64,000 nucleotides of DNA from Ignelater luminosus (lineage: Eukaryota > Arthropoda > Insecta > Coleoptera > Elateridae): positions 12,666 through 76,665 of the forward strand of contig VTPC01005333.1 in the NCBI GenBank assembly GCA_011009095.1, written 5' to 3'. This document shows, in pieces, positions 38,778 to 48,164 of this stretch; position 1 is the stretch's first letter, and each line of letters begins with the position of its first letter. The notes under the pieces were generated by a model, which did no database searches, was not told the DNA's origin, and saw nothing but the letters and a program-made list of their open reading frames with translations. The translations under genes were made by a program, and so were the position numbers.

Positions 38778-39570
38778 GTAAGAATTATTTTGTCATAACA
38801 AAAAATTTCTAAAATACTTACATATTTGAGTTATACTGATTGTACAAGTATCTAATTTTTACTCATCTGCATCTGTAACTTTAGGAACTATAATCAGTTG
38901 AATTGTATTAATAATAAAAATATTAGAAATCTTATGTAGTGCATAGGTATGAATAGTTTTCGTAAGTGCAGAAGAAATACTTAAAAATTGATTTTCATGA
39001 CTAAATTTTATTATAATCTAGAACAAGACGTCTTGTACGTAAATAAGCGATAATACTGCGCAATCTTACTTTGATTAGATGGCAACAAGTAGGTTATCAC
39101 AAATTGGTTATCAAGCTTTTGTTACTTAAATTATTTTGTTTATTTACTTTTTGTTTCAGTTTGCAATTTCCACAGAAGATCTGGACTGGAGTGGAGAAGA
39201 ATTAAACTGCGTAGATGAACTAAAATTAGATAAAAAATCTATCCATGCTCTAAATAAGCAATTTATTACGCCTGAAGATAATGATGATTTCAATAACTTT
39301 GTTGAATGTTATTGGAAGAAAAAAGGAATTCAACACCAAAACGGAGAGATCGATTTTCACAAACTTGACGAGTTACTGTTGATCGAACTTTTAAAAGAAT
39401 ATGGAACCGGTATTGATGAAAGTGCAAGCATAGTGGCCCAAATTTTTGAGAATGCTTTAAGTGCATGCAAACAGAGATGTATTCGTGGTAAGAGTCACGG
39501 TCAGACTGCAGTTAAAGTACAGAATTGTATAGCAAGAGAAGTTCAAAGTGCATTTATGGCTGATTTTTGA
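38715..39570 (+). CDS. Odorant-binding protein, Minus-C-like (two exons)
   Basis: Secreted carrier of small hydrophobic ligands, typical of insect sensilla lymph and other secretions. Exons 38715-38777 and 39160-39570 join in phase 0 (donor TCG|GTAAGA, acceptor TTTGTTTCAG|TTT) to give 157 codons. Residues 1-25 form a signal peptide; ATGs at codons 7 and 8 (38733, 38736) are equally good starts. Cysteines lie at 38, 71, 124, 128 and 144. The block C71-YWKKKGIQHQNGEID aligns C71 with C3 of the PBP/GOBP fold. The positions where C2 (residue 67, Asn) and C5 (residue 135, Gly) should be lack cysteine, hence Minus-C. The C71-C124 gap of 52 is longer than usual, and C128 is extra. No homologue lies nearby, although such genes often cluster. 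Confidence 0.78.
39160..39570 (+). CDS. Odorant-binding protein exon 2
   Basis: Begins after TTTACTTTTTGTTTCAG with the rest of the signal peptide (FAIST) and carries all mature-domain cysteines. Stop TGA at 39568-39570. Codons upstream of 39160 in the same frame are intron, not protein. Confidence 0.8.
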   Translation, partial: FAISTEDLDWSGEELNCVDELKLDKKSIHALNKQFITPEDNDDFNNFVECYWKKKGIQHQNGEIDFHKLDELLLIELLKEYGTGIDESASIVAQIFENALSACKQRCIRGKSHGQTAVKVQNCIAREVQSAFMADF

Positions 39571-39641
39571 TCTATGTGTCATACTCAATACTTCCAGAAA
39601 AAATTACATTTTAAATATTTGAATTAGATATTATTTTTTAT

Positions 39642-39707
39642 AATAAAAGTAATTTGAAATTAGACTTATTATTTTAATAATTGAATTGTAATAATATAAT
39701 AAATAAA
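39642..39707 (+). terminator. Polyadenylation signals of the odorant-binding protein gene
   Basis: Canonical AATAAA hexamers at 39642-39647 and 39702-39707, 72 and 132 bp after the stop codon. They imply a short 3' UTR that ends before the MITE copy at 39955. Confidence 0.6.
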
Positions 39708-39954
39708 ACCTGCACACTGAGTTTTATCTAAAATAAAATAGAATGCTTTTTGGTGTTAGGTCTTGTAATAGTATAGTTTAGACCAAATTAACTCTGAACT
39801 GCTTCAAATCACTCTTTTTCTATCCTTACCTTCACCATTTATAAAGCCCCTGACCTTCTATAGCTATCCACTCTCAAACCGGACAATAAAACGCAATTGC
39901 TCTCTATTTGCTTATTTTCTCAAAACAGCTTTTTTTACGTAGGCTAAGGCTCAA

Positions 39955-40115
39955 TTGCCCAAAGCTTTGTTAAATGCTTGATCGATTGATCAGCTATTTG
40001 ATCAATTGATTAACCAACCAGAAGTAGTGAAATATTTAGAATTATCCAATTAGATCAGCTAATCAACTGATTTACTTGATCAATTGATCATTTTTTTGTG
40101 TGACCAAGCATAAAT
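39955..40115. repeat. Dispersed MITE-like repeat, copy B
   Basis: Second copy of the TGATCA-rich repeat at 13450-13614, in the same orientation. It sits about 385 bp downstream of the odorant-binding protein stop codon. Differences are scattered substitutions and small indels. Confidence 0.75.
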
Positions 40116-40289
40116 CTTCAATTCAAAGAAGGAGTCTCAGTTTTTTTTCTCACTAGTATTATCTGAGCAATCTCTATCAAGAAAGATAAAAATAATGTAA
40201 ATAGAAATTCACAATTCTAGATCAACCATTATAAATAGGTACAATAGAAGTGATGTCATTACTCTTTTTACATTGAATTAAGCCAGAGC

Positions 40290-40510
40290 AGAATTCAAGT
40301 ATTTAGAACAGAACCTATCAAGGTATCCATCTTATCACAGACAGTAAAGCGATATTCAAGTGGGGGCAAAGTGACGTCGAGACTTGTATTGAAATGGTTT
40401 ATCATACTGTGTATTCTGACAGATCGAAATACAGTTAAACTGATTTGGGTGCCAGGACACAAGGGTCACGAACGCAACGAATCGACTAACTAAACTCAGT
40501 TGTGGGAATA
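40290..40510 (+). mobile_element. Non-LTR retrotransposon RNase H fragment
   Basis: Plus-strand reading with one frameshift. ITDSKAIFKWGQSDVE at about 40334 is the S/T-D-S-x-A-A motif with its catalytic aspartate. NTVKLIWVPGHKGHERNEST at about 40430-40490 is the V-W-V-P-G-H-x-G-x-x-x-N-E-x-A-D block, with the final aspartate lost. This is the end of an ORF2. Polymerase and 5' parts are absent. Confidence 0.8.
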
Positions 40511-40991
40511 CCTAAGCATTTTTCTAAACGAAGCTGTCAACATCTGACTCAAACGACAACAACATCAGATTTGATCGCAGTTGGTGAACGTATACATGTG
40601 GTAGACCTAGAGAAGATGGAAAAGCTGTTGCTGAAGGAAGACTCAAAATGAGCAGAAGCGAAACATTTTACACAATATAGGAAGTACTAGCATAAATTAA
40701 TCCAACAGAAAATAATACCGCTACTGCTTGTAACGGTACTAAAAGGGAATGAAGTAAGCAAGTAAAGAAACTCTGTTATTTAAGTTTACTAATATAGGTG
40801 TTTCGTTTTAGAAAGAATAAACAACAATTTAAAAAAATTCTAGAAAACCTTTTAAACATTCTAATATCTATTGTCTGAAATAAATCTTATTCACTGAAGG
40901 GAATCAGAAACAGAGAAAACCTAAATATCAGTCAATAAATGGTGGAGAGATTTTAATTTCTTTAATTGCTATATAGTACTATAGTAGTATC
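40511..40991. other. Non-coding, probably the retroelement 3' tail
   Basis: No coding signal beyond a short stretch (VAEGRLKMSRSETFY near 40630-40675) that may belong to the retroelement C-terminus. The rest is AT-rich. Confidence 0.3.
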
Positions 40992-41452
40992 TACCGGGAC
41001 ATCGAATATCTTCAGAAGCCACGTGACCACTAATTTAAAAGTGGTGCGAGATTTTACTTTTTAACGTTGGCCACACTACGGAGTAACGTCCACAGGAGTA
41101 CATTTCTAACCTAAAATTACATCGATGTGCGTACGTTCTGTGATTTCTTGTTGTCTCTTTGTTTTGCATTTTCTACAGTTTATTTTGTTCTATTTAAAGA
41201 TCAGTCTTTTTCAAGACTAAATCTAATTTTTGTGAGTTAATCGGAGTAAGTTGTATTTAACGCATTCAAAGTGAGATAATAAATTTGAAATATTTAAGTT
41301 TTTAAGTAGTTTCATTATATATCCAATACTACGCCACTGGAAAACTACATTATGTTTATTACAACAGAGCTGCCGATAGTGCAAGATGTGTTGCCTAACT
41401 AACAGTAAATTTCGTGGTCACGTGGCTTCCGGAAATATTCGATGTCTCTGTA
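40992..41452. mobile_element. MITE with about 38-bp terminal inverted repeats
   Basis: The left end GGGACATCGAATATCTTCAG, followed by AAGCCACGTGACCAC, is mirrored at the right by GTGGTCACGTGGCTTCCGGA, followed by AATATTCGATGTCTC. Both ends adjoin TA (TACCGGGACATCG at left, GATGTCTCTGTA at right), consistent with TA target duplication as in Tc1/mariner MITEs. The 380-bp interior has no coding capacity, and the arms do not extend into it. Confidence 0.88.
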
Positions 41453-41639
41453 CACTTTGTATTAAATTGTACTACAGATAATTTAGAAGGCAGATAATTA
41501 TGTTAATGATTTACTGGTCACTTTTAACTTTCATTTTGGCTTTTGACCATTTGTTAATTTACTTTTGAAATATTTTATTTTTATTAAGTTATTCCATGTT
41601 TATTTTTGCAAGATAAAAAAGATGTATAAATTGGAGTTT

Positions 41640-41970
41640 TGTTCTCTTCACGATAGCTGCGCAATGGTTTTTCCGAAGTTTCTGCTGCATTAGCATGTTT
41701 AGGTGCCCATGTGAATTACTGTCATCTTCACTATGTTTGCTTAACCTGCAAAAGTGATTCAGCACGAAACCCTGAATTACTTGCCCTTGGTGTGACTTGC
41801 CTGTTAGTGACTATTAAAATCTTATATGTTATTTTGAAATACAGAGCACAAAGATTATAAAATAATCTAAGTAAAAAACTAACATGGTTGCCTAAAAGAT
41901 GCGCAAAATCTGAAGTTAGGAGGCTGGCATGTTTAATTGCTTACGGCAATATATTTCAAAACATTTTAGC
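41640..41970 (-). mobile_element. Non-LTR retrotransposon remnant: RNase H region (copy 2)
   Basis: Homologous by eye to the copy at 4220-4560. Shared landmarks are GGTGCCCAT, GAATTACTGT (plus strand) and the GGCATGTTTAATTGCTTACG / GGCGTGTTCAATTGTTTGCA pair. On the minus strand it reads FTWAPKHANAAETSEK near 41720, a worn W-V-P-G-H-x-x-x-x-x-N-E block. Stops elsewhere show it is dead. Confidence 0.65.
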
Positions 41971-43369
41971 ATTTTTAATATGTTGGAGGTCATTGAAGAA
42001 TATTATTTTCTTTCCCATAGAAAAATCAAATATATGCTTTAGAAAATCATATAGGGCATTTTAACATATCGACACTATTAGATCTCAGTAGTCAAGTTTA
42101 CTCGAAAACGGAATATCCTACGAAAAGCATGAAAACATGCAAGAGTAGTATTAAATGTAGTTTTTAAAATGACAAAAGCGTTATATAAATATAGTGACAG
42201 AAGTTTCCAGTTTTATAGGGCTCTTGTACGTTTTTTATTTCTGCCTCTGATAAGTACTACACTGCACAACCAGATTCTAAAATGCTAGATACTCTACAAT
42301 AAAAATTACACTAGAAACTCAGACCATTTACTTTGTAAAACTTCTTTTTCCGTAACCTTGCATTCTTTTGTCTACTAAAAGAACATTTTCTGTGAGATTC
42401 GCGCAGTCTCGATGTAATGCTTTGATTGTGAATATTATACTGCAAATCAAGAAATGCTAATGTTCACTTAGCTCGTAGAATATAGAACTACAATAACATT
42501 TTGGAGAGTTAAATGTTTATATTTAATAACAAATAACAAATCTTAAAAATAACTTCGCAAATAATTTACCGAGTAGGTGCTAACTAAACTACTATTTAGC
42601 ACGTTAGGCGTTATTATGTATACACACATCTATCATTGTGTAATTATTTTAGAATATTATTTGAGGGCAATGTTATTTATTATTTTGTTATTGCTAACAT
42701 CAAAAATGCTACTTTTAAATCTAGATTTTCGTATTGTCATAACAAAAAGAAATTAAAAATAAAAGTATTTAAAAATAAGTTGTTATATTTAAAGGTTAAA
42801 TTTGCAAAAACTTGGCGCCGTCCACGTGAAATAATTTTGCATATCCTTGTTGATTAATTATATTTATAATTTCTACTTTTTAGTCTTCATTTTTTTAATG
42901 AATCTGACAGAAATCGAACGCGTGAAAAAATAACATCTGACCCTAGCTCATCCTTATTGTTATTAGCTACATACATACTTTAGCCTTATTTAAAATTGTA
43001 ATTACAATCCTATTGAAATATTTTATATAATCTTAGATTATAAATTGCAAATTTTAGGATGTTACAAGGCAAGTAATATGATCACGGAATAAATAGTCTA
43101 CCACTTATAGGTAATTGTTTGAAAATGAACACAATTTGCAAAATAAGAAACAAAAGCAAGTTTAATGTTAAACACAGAAATCGTGCTGTTGGAAATTCAA
43201 AAATTAGAATGGAACGTTTATAGCTGCTATTCTCATGGGCACTGCTAATATTCGCGGAATCGAGTACACCCTGTATTGCCACCGTTCTGCAATTGTTACA
43301 TTTTAGAGTAATGATTTTTTATGATTTTCAATACGGGTTAACTCCGTAACAATGTGTGAAAAAACTTAG
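41971..43369. other. AT-rich intergenic DNA with one transposon-like terminus
   Basis: No gene. Contains the third TTGGCGCC octamer (about 42813). ACACCCTGTA at 43266-43275 looks like a right-hand element terminus; its partner was not found. Confidence 0.4.
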
Positions 43370-44250
43370 TTCGTTATTTGGGGATGAAACACCACCCAAA
43401 ACAATGGTTTACAAATAATTTGCAGAATTCAAGCGTGAAAGACCAACCTTCGGCGAAGGTCGTCCATGCACCGCTCTTGTCGCGGAAAACATCGATGCTG
43501 TGCATGAAATGATTAAAGCAGATCAGCATGTGACATACTGTGAGATAGAGGCATCCTTAGGCATTGCGGTGTAACAAATACATACGATTTTGGACGATCA
43601 TCTGAATGTAAGCAAGTTTTGCAGTCGTTGGATCCCTCACAATTTAACAGCAGCGGAAAAATAGGCACGTGTCAATTGGTGCAAGGAAATGCTCAAAAAA
43701 TCCGATCTTGGTCATTCAAATTCTGTGTATTACATCGTATTTGTATGAGCCTGAAACTAAACAGCAACCAACTATATGGGTATTTCAAAGCGAACCAAAA
43801 TCAACAAAAGTGGTGCGTTCATGAAGCGTTTCGAAAAAATGATTGTTTGTTTCTTCGGAAAAACGGGTCATGTTGAAAATGTCGCGTTAGAGAATCGAAG
43901 GACAGTTAATGCTAACCGATATACTTGAATTTTTTGCCGGACGTTATCGCTGAAAGTGAAACCAGAAGAAACAAATTAAACCGGCGAATCATTCTTCATC
44001 ATGACAATGCGAGTGCGCATTCAGCACAACGAACTGTAGACTTTTTGACCAATGAAAACATTACATTAATGACTCATTGCCCATATTCGCCTGATTTATC
44101 GCCCAATGACTTTGTCACCTAAAGAGGCCGTTGAAACATTTAAATCACCTGTTTCGGAGATACCTCGTTCAAAATGGAGAAAATGTTTCGAAGATTGGTT
44201 AACATGTTAAAGACAAATATTTTGAGAAACAATAAAGTGATTTACATAAG
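43370..44250 (+). pseudogene. Mariner transposase pseudogene (D,D34D)
   Basis: Nearly the whole mariner transposase can be followed on the plus strand in shifting frames. SLFGDETPP at 43370 is followed by EFKRERP (43425), ENIDAVHEMIKADQHVTYCE (about 43485) and CSRWIPHNLT (about 43620). Next come WCKEMLKKSD (about 43677), MIVCFFGKTGHVENVALENR (about 43840) and IILHHDNASAHSAQRTVDFL (about 43990). PYSPDLSPNDF follows at about 44082, then SEIPRSKWRKCFEDWL at about 44155. The last two aspartates are separated by 34 residues, as in mariner. The first catalytic motif (TGDE) is lost, and many stops and frameshifts interrupt it. It is a single, old, full-length insertion; inverted termini were not pinned down. 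Confidence 0.93.
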
Positions 44251-47200
44251 TAATGTGCGTTTTGATTTACTTTTTTTGCTAATTTTATCAGTGCTCTTTG
44301 TAATATATCTAAAGTTGTTTAATTTATTTCCCTTATATCTTTATAAATCAAAAAGTTATTATCAAAAGAAGGCTTGTTAACTTAAGAATGAATTATTTAA
44401 TAATAATGTTATTCGTCCTAGCTACTTTTCAACTAGGCAGTACTTCAGAATACTTTGTGACATTCATCATCTCAGATACGATATGTAGTCGACATGCCTT
44501 GAGCAGACATGCAATCCCATGCTATGACAGCGGTTGGATACTTATATTGTAAGGAATTACACATTTTGATGGATATTCTTCTCCAGGAGATCTTCTAACA
44601 TATTATGTGTTCACAGTTTTTTTTCCATGAGGGTTGGCCATGAATCTTTTTTGTTAGGTTGTACATAATAGGTATCTTAATTGTTATTTCGTTGTACAGC
44701 ATGGATAACCTCAAAACTAATCTTGTCACAGCACAGAATAGAACCTCGTTGTCAAATCTATTGCCTATTTGAAATAGAAATATTTAAACAGTTAAGATGT
44801 CTTCTTGCAATAGATTATTATCATAATATTTTGATATTGTTTCTGTTATTAGAGGTAATGATAGTAATAACTTACTAAACTAAAGACATAAAAATTACTA
44901 AAGATGCTAATTACTGAATAACACCTTCCACTACTGCTCTGTGACCCACTTTCTATGTTCTTTAGCCTACTGCAGATAAAAGCGTCTTTGCTTCTGGGAA
45001 ACAAGTGGCTCCTTTCGTGTTCTACACCCTCTTACTTTACAACTAAGCAGTCTTCGCTTTACAGTGGAAGTACACTAACTTTGGTAGCTTTGCGGATATG
45101 AAACGAAGGAATTTTGTGTTTTACTTCCTTATTTTGGGCTAGGTCGCTCTAGAAGTTCGGAACTTTTTTACATTCAAAAATAAGAATTTCTAGGATAGGC
45201 TATAGTAAGTATGTAATAAGATGTAATCAAATCCTAGGAGTTACTGTTTTGGTATTTATCTGCATAACTAAGGAAAACCAAGAAAAATCTTAAATGAAAA
45301 CGGTCGATTGGGAGACTCAAATCTTGGACTTTTTTAATACAAGCCTAGAACGTTATCTGCTCAGTTTTGTCTCTTGGTTATGGGCCTGCATGAATGTAAC
45401 TAAATATTTTGCCCTCTACCTCTACAAAAATTCTACTGCCGTCTATATTTTCTTATCCTTTTTCTAGCGTTCAAGAATAACGGTATACGAAGCTCTAGGT
45501 GTGAATTACAGAAGTATTGAACTCTGGGAGTAGTCGTTTGCTTGCTTTGCTTCAACTTACCTATTTAAAAATATACAGAAGAATGCACTCTGCTAAATGT
45601 TGTTATAATTTACAAATTCTTTTCTAATCATTGAGATTTTTGACTATACCCGATGAAAGGAAGAAATTTTCATTTTCTAAAAATAGTAGAAGCAACATTC
45701 AAAATGTCCAAAGCATGATTATGATCATGAAGCCCACTTGGTATAATAAAGGTAGGTAATTATCTTTACAGATAGTACTGTAAAATTCAGTAATTTGTTT
45801 AAGCAGTATACCAAGCGGACTTCATATAAACAAGTTTGCAACTGTGTACGTTACAGTTCACAAAAGAATTTAAGACAGCTTGCTATCACGAGTTGATGGA
45901 AATTAAAGCATTCTTTAAAGACAACTGACATCCATTCAGAATAAATTCAGTAATGGAATTTGCATTTACGAAATTTGGGAATGTCGTCTTCTCTTTGACT
46001 AAAAGTATTAAAGTAATGGTTACGCATCTCCGAGAGTTGATATCACAATTATTTCATTTATGTACAGTTCTCTTAGTAAAAGATGTAGCGGGATTTATTA
46101 TATTTTACCGGGAATTCTCTTGTACAATTTGCTTCATCTGCAAAAATAGACAAATGTCCGTGACAGCTTATGGTGCAAAAATATGAAGGTTGCAGTATTT
46201 GTAGGTATTACTACAAAGCTGCACCTGATGGTCAGTTTGCATTCGACTTGCATACCACAGGCATCTTAAGGTGATTATCGACTTTGCAAGAATGCCTAGC
46301 GGGGTCGCTTTGAAGAAAACTTTGGGCAAACTTACGATTCAGTCTTAGTTGTGATTGAAAAACAAAAGTGTCATCACATGTACGCTTGTGAAGCAACAAA
46401 ATCTCAACAAAAGTTTGTTTACATTACGTGAGCTCGCTTAACTGAGACATCTTTTGACCTTACCTAAAAACCACCAGGTCGCAGCAGCCCAGGGTATCGA
46501 CATTATGAAAGGTGCACAAAGCACCCTCGTAAAGTCTATAAGCGCCTTTATGTAACACGCTAAAATGAAAAGGGTTACTGGACAATGCACAGCAATGTAA
46601 TGTACATAATGTACTAACTATAAAGATATTCTAAAAAACTCGTTTTAATTCATTATTTGTTAACTTCTTTTATACTACCCAGGTTTCATTATATTAAGAC
46701 AACCCCGACAGCAATTAAATTAACTAATTTAATTCATTTAGGTATTTATTTAGGTAATACATTACAGTAGTAATAAATAAAGAAGTTGCTAGTGGAAAAA
46801 AGTAACAGAGGAGAGGAGAGAATACTTAGCAACATTTTAAAAAGGGTAGGTACTCAAATACTATCGACACTACTAAATTACTTAAGCATCCTAAGCATAC
46901 AAAACCTCACGATTTCTTGATTAAGTTCAATCATTTCTGGCTTACTTTAAAAATCATTATCATTTATCTCGTATCTAAAATTAAATAACTTTTATTTCTA
47001 ATTTTATAAGAGAAATTATAAAATTTTAGTTAAACCTGTTAAGGCGACTTTCTGTGGAAATCTTGTAAACTTCAATGTGTACCAGCGTAGGAACTTACAT
47101 TATCCTATTATAGTCACATTCACCGTCAGCATAGATTTGAATATTTCCCAACAGAGTGCGGAAGCTTACAAAGAATGGCTGCAAATAAGAAAAAATTAGT

Positions 47201-47640
47201 CACTGAACTGGGAAACCTCCACGTGTAACATTACGTCATATGTTAACAAACGGCCCTACCCTAAAAGTGGTGGGAATTTCCAAGTCTTGTCCCCACTACT
47301 TTCTAGGTTTTTTGTGAACGAGTAGAAGTTGGCTGTCGTCTTCGAATTTTGCTAAAATTGATCAGTTGTCATTTGAAGTATTTTAGTTTTCTTAATAGAA
47401 CTAACAAATATTTATGGCATGAACGTTTTTTATTTCCATAATTTTATGCTTTACTGTAGTTTTATTTAATTTTTTGATCTAATCCTAGCTCGGAAATGTT
47501 CGTGTAAAAACACTTCAAAAACGAGCTGTAGTACTCGCTAGTCAAAACAATCACTTTTCGATAAGTTTTTATGCGTTTTTCTGTGATTTTAAGGTTCAAA
47601 ATATTTTAACATGTGATAAAGCTGCTGTAACAAAGTTTGC
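44251..47640. other. Intergenic between mariner and E(Pc)
   Basis: No gene supported. A short inverted pair (45727-45744 ATGAAGCCCACTTGGTAT with 45808-45825 ATACCAAGCGGACTTCAT, loop 63) is present. Mixed-composition parts at 44930-45150 and 46190-46570 have no recognisable content. Confidence 0.4.
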
Positions 47641-48011
47641 TGAATAATATTTTAATGTTGTTAGGAGTTGTTATGGAGATTTAAAAATCTGGACGTAGTC
47701 AGTATGAATGAACCACACTCCATACTACGTGCGTAAAAGATTCCCGCGCACTGCGTGTTGGTAGTAAAATTTATATGGTTCCATGGCAGAGCCGCCATGA
47801 TGGCTATCTGTATTACACGCTCAACATGCAAAGTTTCAAAGTTGTTTTACTGTATTTGTGACTGAGTGCGTGTAAACAAAAACAATGGGAACGTACTAAA
47901 GAACACGAAAAATCGTTTAGTGCCCGTCTCGGACGGTCCGAGGCACGGGAAGGTCGATTTTAAGGAGCATTTTATGTTGGCCTTGTCGTGTGGTCTGAGC
48001 TGTCAACAAAT
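47641..48011 (+). promoter_or_regulatory. Promoter and 5' UTR region of E(Pc)
   Basis: GC content rises from about 47700 to the start codon. A palindromic GCCGCCATGATGGC at about 47792-47805 contains GCCAT cores like those bound by Pho/YY1; whether it is functional is unknown. Two upstream ATGs precede the coding start. At 47885 there is a five-codon ORF (stop 47897-47899). At 47974 an out-of-frame ORF overlaps the E(Pc) start. No TATA box is seen. The transcription start cannot be fixed from sequence alone. Confidence 0.45.
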
Positions 48012-48164
48012 ATGTCCAAGCTTTCGTTTAGGGCGAGGGCCCTGGATGCTAGTAAGCCCATGCCCATTTACATGGCCGAGGAACTCCCGGATCTTCCTGA
48101 TTATTCAGCGATCAACCGGGCAGTTCCTCAAATGCCGTCTGGAATGGAAAAAGAGGAAGAATGC
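48012..48164 (+). CDS. E(Pc): E(Pc) coding exon 1
   Basis: Fifty-one codons from ATG 48012 (A at -3, good initiation context; matches the conserved MSKLSFRARALD start of all animal EPC proteins). It ends ...EKEEEC|GTAAGT, phase 0. Confidence 0.97.

Noticed and set aside
42636-42857. 73-codon plus ORF as a small protein
   Set aside because: Lys/Phe/Tyr-rich, AT-driven, with no conserved pattern.
45953-46186. 77-codon plus ORF upstream of E(Pc)
   Set aside because: No domain and no clear splice or start context.
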